From SBBV01 sp036555425 (lineage in GTDB: Bacteria; Pseudomonadota; Alphaproteobacteria; Bin65): a DNA stretch of 9,958 nt. Below, piece by piece: positions 1 through 7,650 of the stretch. The stretch lies in NCBI GenBank assembly GCA_036555425.1, contig DATBLL010000183.1:1-9958 (forward strand), written 5' to 3'. The notes under the pieces were generated by a model that made no database searches, was not told the DNA's origin, and saw only the letters and a program-made list of their open reading frames with translations. The position numbers were made by a program, and so were the translations under genes. The first letter of the stretch is position 1, and every line of letters starts with the position of its first letter.

Positions 1-894
1 CTAGGTAGAAATCTTGAGCCAGAAGGGTTTGTGCGGCACGATTCGCGCTTCGCCGGCCAAAAGTTCGGGTATTCCGGAAAGCGCCTCGATCTTGAGCAAG
101 GCCAACCCGGCTCCATGGCTGCCCGAGCGCATGGTGCCGACCTCGGCGCCGCCGGCGACGATGGGCGTGCCCGGCGGCGGCATCGGCCCTTCGATGCGCA
201 CCGGCACCAGCCGCTTCTTGATCAGGGCGCGGTAGTGCGTGCGGGCCGTCAGTTCCTGGCCCATATAGCAGCCCTTGTCCCAGTCGACGCCGGCCAGCTC
301 GTCGAAGCCGCTCTCGAGCAATGTCGATTTCTCGATCTCGAGATCGCGGCTGCCGTCCGGGAGGCCAAGCTCGAGCCGCAGCCTCTCGTATTCGGCGCGG
401 GAACCGGGTGCGATGCCGGCTGCCGCCAATGCCGCGCCCGCCTCCGCGCGGGGGAGAATGGCCCGCGCGCCGATCTCGATAAGGCGCGGATCCGCGTAGA
501 CGATCCCGCGCGCAACAGGCTTGGCGGCGCCGCGCTCTTTGCCGAGGCCGAGCGCGGCGAGCGCGCCGGTCCCGTAGATGAGCGCGACCGCGTGCGTATC
601 GGGCGCGGGGACGAGCGTGACTTTTGAGCGCAGCTTGTAGCGCGCGAGGCGGTGCAAGAGATCATCGCGCCGCGCCGCTTCGCAATCGAGCATAAGCGCG
701 CCGTCGACCTCGGCGATGAAGAAGTCGTGGAGATACTTGCCCTGCGGCGTCAGCAGCGCCGCGTAGATCGCGCGCGCCGGCGAAACCCTGTTCACGTCGT
801 TGGAGACGATGCCCTGCAGGAATGCGCGGGCGTCGGCGCCTTCGATGCGGATGAGGCCCCGCTCTTCGGGCCACAGGAGGAACGCGTCGGCCAT
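1..894 (-). CDS. ygfZ: YgfZ/GcvT-like folate-binding protein
   Basis: Reads as a complete 297-residue YgfZ family protein. The family signature KGCYMGQE is at residues 207-214, with the conserved Cys at 209, followed by a short C-terminal beta-barrel-like region. The N-terminal half (LIRIEGADARAFLQG, then SNDV and LLTPQGKYLHDFF) matches the aminomethyltransferase-like folate-binding fold. In well-studied relatives the protein binds tetrahydrofolate and helps maintain certain Fe-S enzymes in the cytoplasm; that role is family knowledge. The reading frame can be extended to a GTG at 951, but the 19 extra residues do not look like the family N-terminus and the ATG at 894 does, so I prefer 894. 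No strong Shine-Dalgarno is visible before it. The stop codon is at the very left edge. The gene is divergent from the glycosyltransferase operon, with about 144 bases between starts. Confidence 0.9.
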   Translation of the reverse strand: MADAFLLWPEERGLIRIEGADARAFLQGIVSNDVNRVSPARAIYAALLTPQGKYLHDFFIAEVDGALMLDCEAARRDDLLHRLARYKLRSKVTLVPAPDTHAVALIYGTGALAALGLGKERGAAKPVARGIVYADPRLIEIGARAILPRAEAGAALAAAGIAPGSRAEYERLRLELGLPDGSRDLEIEKSTLLESGFDELAGVDWDKGCYMGQELTARTHYRALIKKRLVPVRIEGPMPPPGTPIVAGGAEVGTMRSGSHGAGLALLKIEALSGIPELLAGEARIVPHKPFWLKIST

Positions 895-978
895 GACGGA
901 CTGTTGCGCTTGGCAGCGCTCCCATATGGGACAGAGAAGCGCGACCGGCAAGGCGGCGCTGTGCGCCGGTCAGCGCGA

Positions 979-1008
979 TTGGCAGGTCTTTGCCCGAGAG
1001 CGTATAAC
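979..1008 (+). promoter_or_regulatory. sigma70-type promoter for the glycosyltransferase operon
   Basis: TTGGCA at 979-984 and TATAAC at 1003-1008 are separated by 18 bases, one mismatch each from the -35 and -10 consensus. Transcription would begin near 1015, about 24 bases before the GT9 start. It is the only good promoter match seen in this divergent gap. Prediction by eye only. Confidence 0.5.
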
Positions 1009-1038
1009 CCGGCCCGATCAGGAATTTAGCCCTCCGGA

Positions 1039-2007
1039 ATGCAGCTTCTCTTCATTGGCCCGACGCGAATCGGGGACGCCGTCTTGTCGTCGGGCGTGCT
1101 CGGCTGGATGCTGGCGCGCTGGCCGGAGGCGCGGCTCACCGTGGCGGCCGGTCCGGCCGCGGCGCCGTTCTATGCCGAGATCCCGCAACTTCGCGACCTC
1201 ATCGTGCTCGAAAAGAGCCCGCTCGGCGGGCATTGGCGGCGTCTTTGGTGGAAGACCGTCGGCCGCTACTGGACCGCGATCGCGGACACTCGGCGTTCGG
1301 CGGTGACCTGGCTCGTGCCGGCCCGGCGCCGCTACGTCATGGGTTATCAGCGCGCGGGCATGCACAAGGTGGTGCAGGCTTCGGCGATGGTCGGCGCTTC
1401 GCCGCCGCTCGAGCCCAGGGTCTGGCTCGCACCGCGCCGGCGCCAGGCCGCCGCGGACCTCATCCCCGCGGGCGGCCCGGTGCTGGCGCTGGCGCCGACC
1501 GCGAATTGGGGCGGGAAGCAATGGCCGGCGGCCCGGTTCGTGTCCTTGACCGAGCGGCTGACCGGAGCAGGCGGTCCACTGGCGGGGGCGCGCATCGCCG
1601 TCTTCGCGGGACCCGGAGAGCGTGACGCAGCCCGGCCGGTGCTCGACGCCGTGCCGGCGTCGCGGCGCATCGATCTCGCCGGCAAGTTGGACCTGCTCAC
1701 GGCGGCGGCCTGTCTGGGGCGCGCCGACCTCTTCGTCGGCAACGATTCCGGTCTCATGCACCTCGCGGCGGCAATGGGCGCGCCCACGCTCGGCCTGTTC
1801 GGCCCGAGCCGCGAGGAGCATTACGGGCCGTGGGGCGCGCGCGCTCTCGCCGTGCGCACCGCGCTCTCCTACGACCAGATCCTGGCCAAGCCCGGATACG
1901 ACTACATGCGGCACGAATCGCACATGGAAACGCTGTCGACGGAAATGGTCCTGGCCGCGGCGCACCAATTGCTCGCGCGCTGCCGCACGCGTGTGGGGGC
2001 GGCATGA
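1039..2007 (+). CDS. Glycosyltransferase family 9 (ADP-heptose:LPS heptosyltransferase-like)
   Basis: A 322-residue GT9 protein. The N-terminus MQLLFIGPTRIGDAVLSSG is the typical GT9 opening, with the Asp of GDAV at residue 13. The second Rossmann domain carries NWGGKQWP (156-163) and the diagnostic GNDSGLMHLAAAMGAPTLGLFGP stretch from residue 234, which binds the ADP-sugar in heptosyltransferases. Family members (WaaC, WaaF) add heptose to the LPS inner core on the cytoplasmic face of the inner membrane; which sugar this one uses cannot be told. No clear Shine-Dalgarno precedes the ATG; an AGGAA at 1020-1024 is too far away. First gene of an operon with two more glycosyltransferases. Its TGA overlaps the ATG of a 29-codon mini-ORF. 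Confidence 0.9.
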   Translation: MQLLFIGPTRIGDAVLSSGVLGWMLARWPEARLTVAAGPAAAPFYAEIPQLRDLIVLEKSPLGGHWRRLWWKTVGRYWTAIADTRRSAVTWLVPARRRYVMGYQRAGMHKVVQASAMVGASPPLEPRVWLAPRRRQAAADLIPAGGPVLALAPTANWGGKQWPAARFVSLTERLTGAGGPLAGARIAVFAGPGERDAARPVLDAVPASRRIDLAGKLDLLTAAACLGRADLFVGNDSGLMHLAAAMGAPTLGLFGPSREEHYGPWGARALAVRTALSYDQILAKPGYDYMRHESHMETLSTEMVLAAAHQLLARCRTRVGAA

Positions 2008-2093
2008 GGACGCTCGCGCAGAGCGCGAGCTACCGGCGAAGCACTCAAGCGGCGCGCTTCGCCCCCAGGGGCTCCCAAGGAGTCCGACTATGA
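2004..2093 (+). CDS. Bridging 29-codon mini-ORF between GT9 and GT2
   Basis: This ORF starts with ATGA overlapping the GT9 stop (2004-2007) and ends with ATGA overlapping the GT2 start (2090-2093), so it spans the gap exactly. The peptide begins MRTLAQSASYRR and is rich in Arg, Ala and Ser, with no recognisable domain. A G-run at 1995-1999 could serve as a weak ribosome site. It contains the stem-loop at 2012-2030. It may act only as a coupling cistron that carries ribosomes across an 82-base gap, or the fit may be chance in GC-rich DNA. A stable peptide product is not implied. Confidence 0.35.
   Translation: MRTLAQSASYRRSTQAARFAPRGSQGVRL
2012..2030 (+). repeat. Perfect 8-bp inverted repeat (intercistronic stem-loop)
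   Basis: GCTCGCGC (2012-2019) and GCGCGAGC (2023-2030) are perfect reverse complements around the 3-base loop AGA. There is no T-run after it, so it is not a standard terminator. It sits between GT9 and GT2, where it could protect the upstream mRNA from 3' decay or modulate read-through. Confidence 0.6.
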
Positions 2094-2854
2094 ACGCAGC
2101 GCCGCCGCGTCTCTCGGCGCTCGTCGTCGCGCGCAACGAGGAGCGCCAGCTCGCCGACTGCCTCGAAACGCTTCGCTTCGCCGACGAGATCGTCGTGGTA
2201 CTCGACCGCTGCACCGACGGCTCGAAGGCGATCGCCGCGCGCCTCGCGCACAAAGTGATCGAGGGCGCCTGGGCGATCGAGGGGGCGCGGCGCAACACCG
2301 GCCTCGACGCCTGCAGCGGCGATTGGATCGTCGAAGTCGATGCCGACGAGCGGGTGCCGCCGGCGCTGGCCGAGGAGATCCGCGCCGCGGTGCGGAGCGC
2401 GAGTGCCCCCGCGCACTATCTCATTCCCTTCGACAACTACATCGGCAAGCGCCTGGTGCGCCATGGCTGGGGCGGCTCGTGGGGCGTCGCGGCGACGACG
2501 CGGCTCTTCTCGCGCGGCGCCAAGCGCTGGGGCGACCAGCGCATCCACCCCGCCGTCGCGCTCGAGGGCGAGAAGCGCTGGCTCAAGACGCCGATGATTC
2601 ACTATGTCGACGCCGGCATCTCGGACATGCTGCGCCGGCTTGACCGCTACAGCAGCGCGCGCGCCCGCGACATGCGCGCAAACGGCACGAAGGAGACCTT
2701 CGGCCGCAATCTCCGCCGCCTCTTCACCCGCTTCTTCAAATGCTATGTGCGAAGGAAGGGCTACAAGGAAGGCTATTGGGGCTTCCTCGTCGCCCTGATG
2801 GCGGCACTCTGGCCGATGCTCGCCTGGCTCAAATACAAGCTCGAGGACGAGTGA
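2090..2854 (+). CDS. Glycosyltransferase family 2 (WaaE/KdtX-like LPS core transferase)
   Basis: A 254-residue GT2 protein. It opens with LSALVVARNEERQLADCLE, the nucleotide-sugar binding strand and loop of the GT-A fold. GARRNTGLDACSGDWI then leads into VDADERVP, where D84-A-D86 is the metal-binding DxD motif. IHPAVALEG and a C-terminal run of aromatic and hydrophobic residues (GYWGFLVALMAALWPMLAW, about 228-246) resemble the membrane-associated tail of WaaE-type enzymes, which add glucose or similar residues to the LPS inner core. The sugar donor is not predictable. The start is set by AAGGAG at 2077-2082, seven bases before the ATG; the frame is open further upstream but without homology. 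The stop overlaps the next gene's ATG by one base (TGATG). Confidence 0.9.
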   Translation: MNAAPPRLSALVVARNEERQLADCLETLRFADEIVVVLDRCTDGSKAIAARLAHKVIEGAWAIEGARRNTGLDACSGDWIVEVDADERVPPALAEEIRAAVRSASAPAHYLIPFDNYIGKRLVRHGWGGSWGVAATTRLFSRGAKRWGDQRIHPAVALEGEKRWLKTPMIHYVDAGISDMLRRLDRYSSARARDMRANGTKETFGRNLRRLFTRFFKCYVRRKGYKEGYWGFLVALMAALWPMLAWLKYKLEDE

Positions 2855-3897
2855 TGCGGCTCCTCGCCGCGATGGCCGGCGCCAAGCACGGCGGCGCCGA
2901 GGCTTTCTTCGAGCGCCTCGTTCTCGCGTTCCAGCGCGCGGGCGTTGAGCAGCGCGCCGTCATCCGTGCAGAGCCGGCGCGCGCGCAACGCCTCAGTGAT
3001 GCCGGGATCAAGGTGCGCGAGCTCGCCTTCGGCGGCTGGTTCGATTTCCGCACGCGGCCGGCCCTTTCACGGATTATCGCCGAATTTCGGCCGGCCGTGA
3101 CCCTTAGCTTCATGAGCCGCGCCGCCGACGCGATGCCGGCCCCCTGGGGCAAGGTGCCCTACGTCCATATCGGGCGCCTCGGCGGCTATTACGATCTCAA
3201 ATACTTTGGCACCTGTCAGCATCTCGTCGCCAACACGGCGGAAATCGCCCGCTACATCCGCGACCACGGATGGCCGGCCGAGCGCGTGCACTACGTGCCC
3301 AACTTCGTCGACGGCTCCAACACCGATCCCGAGGATCGCGCCGCGCACGACACGCCCGCCGACGCGCCGCTGCTGCTGGCGCTCGGGCGATTCCACGCCA
3401 ACAAAGGCTTCGACACGCTGTTGAAGGCGCTGGTCGACCTGCCCGACACCTATCTCTGGCTCGCCGGCGACGGGCCGGAGGAGAAGAACCTGCGCGCGCT
3501 CGCGCACGAGCTAGACGTGCTGCCGCGCACGCGCTTTCTCGCGTGGCGGACGGAGACGGCGCCGCTGTTCGCCGCCGCCGACGCCGTCGTCGTGCCGTCG
3601 CGCAAGGAGCCGCTCGGCAACGTCGTGATCGAGGCCTGGGCGCGCGCCAAGCCCGTGGTCGCCAGCTTGAGCGAGGGCCCGCGCCAGCTCATCGAGGCGG
3701 GGAAGAACGGGCTGCTGGTACCGATCGACGATGCGAAGGCGCTGGCCTACGCGCTCCGCCACGTGATCGACGAGACCCCGCTGAAGCGCAAATTCGGCGA
3801 GGCGGGCTACGAGAGCTACCGAAGGAGTTTCACCGAGGAGGCCGTGGTGCGCCAATATCTCGAGTTGTTCGCGCGCGTCGCGGCGGGGAAGCCATGA
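2854..3897 (+). CDS. Glycosyltransferase family 4 (GT-B)
   Basis: A 347-residue retaining GT4 transferase. The N-terminal domain begins MRLLAAMAGAKHGGAEAFFERL, with the glycine-rich loop typical of the family (GGAE at 13-16). HYVPNFVDGS (146-155) marks the linker, LLLALGRFHANKGFDTLLKA (173-192) opens the nucleotide-sugar domain, LAGDGPEE follows, and the E-x7-E signature is E252/E260 in KEPLGNVVIEAWARAKPVV. Its role is inferred to be extension of the LPS core or another envelope glycan; the substrate is unknown. The start overlaps the GT2 stop by one base, with GAGG at 2843-2846 at good spacing. The frame is open upstream inside GT2, but the family N-terminus begins here. The end overlaps the next gene by four bases (ATGA). 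Confidence 0.92.
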   Translation: MRLLAAMAGAKHGGAEAFFERLVLAFQRAGVEQRAVIRAEPARAQRLSDAGIKVRELAFGGWFDFRTRPALSRIIAEFRPAVTLSFMSRAADAMPAPWGKVPYVHIGRLGGYYDLKYFGTCQHLVANTAEIARYIRDHGWPAERVHYVPNFVDGSNTDPEDRAAHDTPADAPLLLALGRFHANKGFDTLLKALVDLPDTYLWLAGDGPEEKNLRALAHELDVLPRTRFLAWRTETAPLFAAADAVVVPSRKEPLGNVVIEAWARAKPVVASLSEGPRQLIEAGKNGLLVPIDDAKALAYALRHVIDETPLKRKFGEAGYESYRRSFTEEAVVRQYLELFARVAAGKP

Positions 3898-5231
3898 ACG
3901 AAAGCTTCGATCTCGTGGTCGAGGGCGGCGTGTGCCTCACGCCCGCGGGCCGCGCCGAAACCGATCTCGGCGTCCGCGAAGGGAGAATCGCGGCGATCGG
4001 CGACCTCCGCGGCGCCAAGTCCGAGCAGCGTCTCGCGGCCCGCGGTCTGCACGTGCTGCCCGGCGTCATCGACACGCAGGTGCATTTCCGCGAGCCCGGC
4101 GGCGAGCACAAGGAAGATCTCGAGAGCGGCACGCGCGGCGCCGTGCTCGGCGGCGTCACCGGCGTGTTCGAGATGCCCAACACCAATCCGCCGACCGCGG
4201 ACGCTGCCGCGCTCGCCGACAAGCTCGCGCGCGCGCGCGGCCGTGCCTGGTGCGAGCACGCCTTTTATCTCGGCGCCACCGGCGACAACGCCGGCATCCT
4301 CGCCGCGGCCGAATCCCGTCCGGGCTGCTGCGGCGTGAAGATGTTCATGGGCGCCTCGACCGGCTCGCTGCTCGTCGCCGACGATGCGCGCGTCGAGATC
4401 GTGCTCCGCGCCGGGCGCCGCCGCGTGGCCATTCACGCCGAGGACGAGCCGCGCATGCAGGAGCGCCGCGCGCTGATCAAGCCCGAGGGCGGACCGGCGC
4501 AGCATCCGGTCTGGCGCGACGAGGAATCGGCGGTGCGCGCCACGCGCCGCGCGCTCGCGCTCGCGCGCAAGACGCGGCGCCCCGTGCACATCCTCCACGT
4601 CACCAGCGCCGCGGAAATGCCGCTGCTCGCCGCGCACAAGGACATCGCCTCGGCCGAGGTCACGCCGCAGCATCTCACGCTCGCCGCGCCCGAATGCTAC
4701 GAGCGCCTCGGCACGCTGGCCCAGATGAACCCGCCGATCCGCGACGGCCATCATCGCGACGCCCTTTGGCGCGGGCTCGCCGCCGGCATCGTCGACGTGA
4801 TCGGCTCCGACCACGCGCCGCACACGCGCGAGGAAAAGGCGCGCGCCTATCCGGCGAGCCCCTCGGGCATGACCGGCGTGCAGACGCTGGTTCCGATCAT
4901 GCTCGACCACGTCGCAGCCGGGCGGCTGACGCTCGAGCGCTTCGTCGATCTCACCAGCGCCGGGCCGCAGCGAGTCTTCAACATCGCGAGCAAGGGCCGC
5001 ATCGCGCTCGGCTACGATGCCGATCTCACCATCGTCGATCTCGCCCAGCGGCGGCGCATCGAGAATTCCTGGATCGCCAGCCGTTGCGGATGGACGCCGT
5101 TCGACGGCGTGACCGTGACGGGCTGGCCGCGAGCGACGGTGATCCGCGGGCGCATCGTGATGCGCGAAGGCGAACTCTTGGGGCCGCCCGCGGGCGAACC
5201 CATCCGCTTCATCGACACGCTCGGCGCATAA
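3894..5231 (+). CDS. pyrC: Dihydroorotase-family amidohydrolase
   Basis: A 445-residue member of the dihydroorotase group of cyclic amidohydrolases, which interconvert carbamoyl-aspartate and dihydroorotate in pyrimidine synthesis. Visible landmarks are LPGVIDTQVHFREPG (55-69), EMPNTNPPT, GVKMFMGASTGSLL (147-160, with K149 as candidate carboxylated lysine), AIHAEDE (H181), ILHVTS (H235), EVTPQHLTLAAPECYERLG, MNPPIRD and GSDHAPHTREEK (D306), then SPSGMTGVQT. The first His of the usual HxH metal pair is Gln62 here. As I recall, a subgroup of alphaproteobacterial dihydroorotases shares this, but it leaves activity open. The symbol is tentative; such genomes often carry another pyrC beside pyrB. 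The gene is the last of the glycosyltransferase operon, translationally coupled by ATGA, with GGGGA at 3885-3889. It converges on the acyltransferase gene 18 bases away. Confidence 0.88.
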   Translation: MNESFDLVVEGGVCLTPAGRAETDLGVREGRIAAIGDLRGAKSEQRLAARGLHVLPGVIDTQVHFREPGGEHKEDLESGTRGAVLGGVTGVFEMPNTNPPTADAAALADKLARARGRAWCEHAFYLGATGDNAGILAAAESRPGCCGVKMFMGASTGSLLVADDARVEIVLRAGRRRVAIHAEDEPRMQERRALIKPEGGPAQHPVWRDEESAVRATRRALALARKTRRPVHILHVTSAAEMPLLAAHKDIASAEVTPQHLTLAAPECYERLGTLAQMNPPIRDGHHRDALWRGLAAGIVDVIGSDHAPHTREEKARAYPASPSGMTGVQTLVPIMLDHVAAGRLTLERFVDLTSAGPQRVFNIASKGRIALGYDADLTIVDLAQRRRIENSWIASRCGWTPFDGVTVTGWPRATVIRGRIVMREGELLGPPAGEPIRFIDTLGA

Positions 5232-5249
5232 GCCGCGCCGCCGCGCTTC

Positions 5250-6236
5250 CTAATCCTTGTACGCCTCGCGCGGCCAGCGCCGGTGAAGCCAGAGCCATTG
5301 TTCCGGCCGCTCGCGCACCCAGCATTCGACCCGGGCATTGACCGCCGACATGATCGCCCGCACATCCGCCTCATGATCGCCCGTGCGTGGCACTGCGAGC
5401 GGCCGCTCGACCGTGATGCGGAACTTGTCCTTTCCGATGCGCTGGGCCCAGGTGCCGACGATGAGCGCATCATGGCGAAGCGCCAGCGTCGCCAGCGCCG
5501 TGCCAGTCATCGCCGGCCGGCCGAAAAACGGGATCGCCGCGCCCTTGTTCTCCTTGACGTCGACGAGCATGGCGAGCCGCCCGCCATTTTCCAGCACACG
5601 CGCGGCGCCGAACGCGCCCTGGAGGCCCTTGGGCAGGAATTCCACCATTCCGCCGCGGCGGCCCTCGATCAGGCGCGCGATGAAGGGATTGTTCGGGCGG
5701 CGGTAGATGACGGCGAATTTCAGGCCCATGCGGGCCGCCGTCCATTGCAGCACTTCCCAATTGCCCATATGCGCGGTGAAGATGAGCGCCGGTTTCTTCC
5801 CTTCGAGCAGCCGCACGAATTGATCGGCGCCCACGATCTCGACCCGCTCCGACACAAGGCGCACCCTTTCGCCCCGCGCCGTCTCGGCGCGGAGCTTCTC
5901 CTCCCCATAGCGCTTCACGGCTTCGACCAGGCTCGCATCCCACAGCGCGCGGCGATGTGTGAATTCGCCGGCGAGACGCCCGAGGTTGTCCCACATGGCC
6001 GTGAGGATGGCCTCGCGCTCGGCCTCGCTCTTCTCCGGAAGACAGAGCGCGATATTGCGCCGCGCCACCTTGGCCATGGGCAGGCGAGGGCCGATGCAGC
6101 GGGCCACGGCCGCGCCCAGGCCCGCTGCCGCGCGCCGCGGCAGCAGCTTGAATAGGCCCAGTATCGCCCAGACGGGCGCCGCCTCGAGCAGCTGGAAAGC
6201 GCGCAGCGGAAGCAGGCCGATGCGCATCAGGCGCAC
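5250..6236 (-). CDS. lpxL: Lipid A biosynthesis acyltransferase (LpxL/HtrB family)
   Basis: A protein of up to 328 residues from the LpxL/LpxM family, which transfers a secondary acyl chain from acyl-ACP to the lipid A precursor at the inner membrane. The catalytic HX4E motif is HMGNWE (156-161). Conserved downstream blocks are IYRRPNNPFI (177-186), FLPKGLQGAF and LVDVKENKGAAIPFFGRPA (224-242). An N-terminal hydrophobic segment (about 18-32) fits a membrane anchor. The length is normal for the family. The start is uncertain: GTG at 6236 or ATG at 6227 (three residues shorter), neither with a good Shine-Dalgarno. Which acyl chain or position it modifies cannot be inferred. It fits the neighbouring glycosyltransferase operon as part of an LPS region, and lies downstream of the DUF1194 gene on the same strand after an 89-base gap. 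Confidence 0.9.
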   Translation of the reverse strand: MRLMRIGLLPLRAFQLLEAAPVWAILGLFKLLPRRAAAGLGAAVARCIGPRLPMAKVARRNIALCLPEKSEAEREAILTAMWDNLGRLAGEFTHRRALWDASLVEAVKRYGEEKLRAETARGERVRLVSERVEIVGADQFVRLLEGKKPALIFTAHMGNWEVLQWTAARMGLKFAVIYRRPNNPFIARLIEGRRGGMVEFLPKGLQGAFGAARVLENGGRLAMLVDVKENKGAAIPFFGRPAMTGTALATLALRHDALIVGTWAQRIGKDKFRITVERPLAVPRTGDHEADVRAIMSAVNARVECWVRERPEQWLWLHRRWPREAYKD

Positions 6237-6325
6237 CGCCGCGCGCGGGGAAATGCCGGCATCATGGCCGAGGGGTTAGCGCCTTCGCAGCCGCGCCGCA
6301 ACGCCAACCGCGCCGCGCCAGGGCG

Positions 6326-7081
6326 CTATTCGTCCGGGACCCGCCTCGGCGCGGCGACGCGAACGATCCCATCGCCCGGCGCGCCGGAGATTTCGCGCAC
6401 CAGCTTGGTGCGGATCGCGTTCGCGAAGGCATTGAAGCCGTCAGCGACAATGTAGAACGCGCCGGGCCCGCCGATGACGTGGTCGCGGTAGTAGCGGTCG
6501 AGATCGCGCTCGGGCGGCGTGCCCCAGCGGGTCGGACGGTCGTTCACGATCGGCAGTCCGTTGATGATGATCCCTCGCGCCAGCGCCTCTTGCCGCGTCT
6601 CGCCGAGATCGCGGCCGTTGTTGTTGCGGCCGTCGCCCGAAATGTCGATCACGCGCCGCGTCCCGCGATAGGGACTCACCTCGAAGCGTTTCATCGAGAA
6701 TTCGATCGCGCCGCTGATCGAGGTCCAGCGCTCGGTCGAAACCGGCACGGCGTTGAGCTTGGCGACGAAGGCCTCGGCGCTGGCTTTGTCGGAAATGGTC
6801 GCCCATTCGACGACGACGCGCTGATAGTGATAGCCGGCCCATTCGATGTAGGTGACGCCGATCTTCCGTTTTGGGCCGCCAGAGACCGCCTCGATCACCT
6901 GCGGATGCACCAGCGCCCGCAAATAGCCCTGGCGTTGGAGCGCGGCCTCTTCCTCGTCGACGCTGCCCGAGACGTCGATGGCGAGGATGAGCTCGAGATC
7001 GACTTCGATCGGGCCATCGACCTGCCCGGGCGCCGCCGACGCGACCAACGACAAGAGTAGAGCGAGGAAAGCTGCACGCAT
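6326..7081 (-). CDS. Secreted DUF1194 / von Willebrand A-like protein
   Basis: A 251-residue protein matching DUF1194, a family of exported proteins with a von Willebrand factor A fold and no established function. Residues 1-19 (MRAAFLALLLSLVASAAPG) form a clear signal peptide. The metal-site (MIDAS-like) motif DVSGS is at 36-40, followed by DEEEAALQRQGY, then RWTSISGAIEFS around 119-129 and VIDISGDGRNNNGRD at 144-158, all hallmark blocks. A likely role is metal-dependent binding in the periplasm. The start at 7081 is fixed by GGAGG at 7087-7091, five bases upstream; the GTG at 7093 lies on that ribosome site and is rejected. It may be co-transcribed with the acyltransferase downstream. Confidence 0.9.
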   Translation of the reverse strand: MRAAFLALLLSLVASAAPGQVDGPIEVDLELILAIDVSGSVDEEEAALQRQGYLRALVHPQVIEAVSGGPKRKIGVTYIEWAGYHYQRVVVEWATISDKASAEAFVAKLNAVPVSTERWTSISGAIEFSMKRFEVSPYRGTRRVIDISGDGRNNNGRDLGETRQEALARGIIINGLPIVNDRPTRWGTPPERDLDRYYRDHVIGGPGAFYIVADGFNAFANAIRTKLVREISGAPGDGIVRVAAPRRVPDE

Positions 7082-7178
7082 GTCACCCTCCACCCGTCCC
7101 GAATATGCATCGCGAATTTATGGTGGGGAAGAGGGAGGCGCACTCCGGCTATGGGAAGGGCGAGGGCCGGGCGGCTGC

Positions 7179-7506
7179 TCAGAACTGCGCCTCCGGCGGA
7201 GCGGCCGGCGCGGGCGTGTCTCCGCGCGGCGGCGCGCCGGGGCACGCCCTCGCGAAAATCAGGCACCTCCACCGTGGCGCCGGCGGGAATCGCGATCCAG
7301 CTCCACCTTCCGATCTTGCCGTTGGCGTAGAGCCGGTATTCGATCCCAGTCGATTCGCGGCCGGAGCAATGCCGCACTTCGCCATGTTCGGAAGCGAGCG
7401 CCTGCTCGAGCTGCGCGAGCGGATAGCAAGACAGCTTCGCTTCCAAGGCCGATTGTGGCCACGGTGAGAGCGTCAGCGCGGTTGCCGAGATCCTCGCGAA
7501 TCTCAC
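7179..7506 (-). pseudogene. Probable frameshifted small exported protein
   Basis: From a GTG at 7506 the minus strand encodes a signal-like N-terminus (ISATALTLSPWPQSALEA), then KLSCYPLAQLEQALASEHGEV, EYRLYANGKIGRWSWIAIPAGATV. Around 7260-7270 the sense switches to another frame, which continues CLIFARACPGA and ends in a Pro/Ala-rich tail at a TGA (7179-7181). Together they resemble small exported alphaproteobacterial proteins that end in a WTxxxxxPxGxxCLI-like block, so one extra base near 7265 is the simplest explanation (true decay or a sequencing error). There is no good Shine-Dalgarno, and the GTG overlaps a TGA of another minus-strand frame. The family assignment is from memory and weak. 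Confidence 0.4.
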
Positions 7507-7650
7507 GGCGCAACGCGGGCTTGATCGCGCCGATAACGAGCCGCCCGCAGCTTCGGTTCGCGCTCGACCCGGTCAAAGATTTCGGCGATCGCGCGTGCGC
7601 AGCAGGAACTTCGCCCGCGGCGCCGGCCGCGCGCCATGCGCAAGAAATAG

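Noticed and set aside
921..930. Perfect 10-base palindrome CCCATATGGG
   Set aside because: Short and solitary; it lies upstream of the chosen ygfZ start without other signals, so chance is sufficient.
1018..2298. A 426-codon open frame on the minus strand across GT9
   Set aside because: It is an antisense shadow of a clear GT9 gene in GC-rich DNA, with Arg/Ala/Pro-rich sequence and no family features.
3816..4910. A 364-codon minus-strand frame opposite the dihydroorotase
   Set aside because: Antisense shadow; no ribosome site and no recognisable motif.
3270..5341. Very long alternative plus-strand frames over GT4 and the dihydroorotase
   Set aside because: One is simply the dihydroorotase frame extended upstream through GT4; the other is an Arg-rich shadow. 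The ATGA junction at 3894 and the family N-terminus fix the real start.
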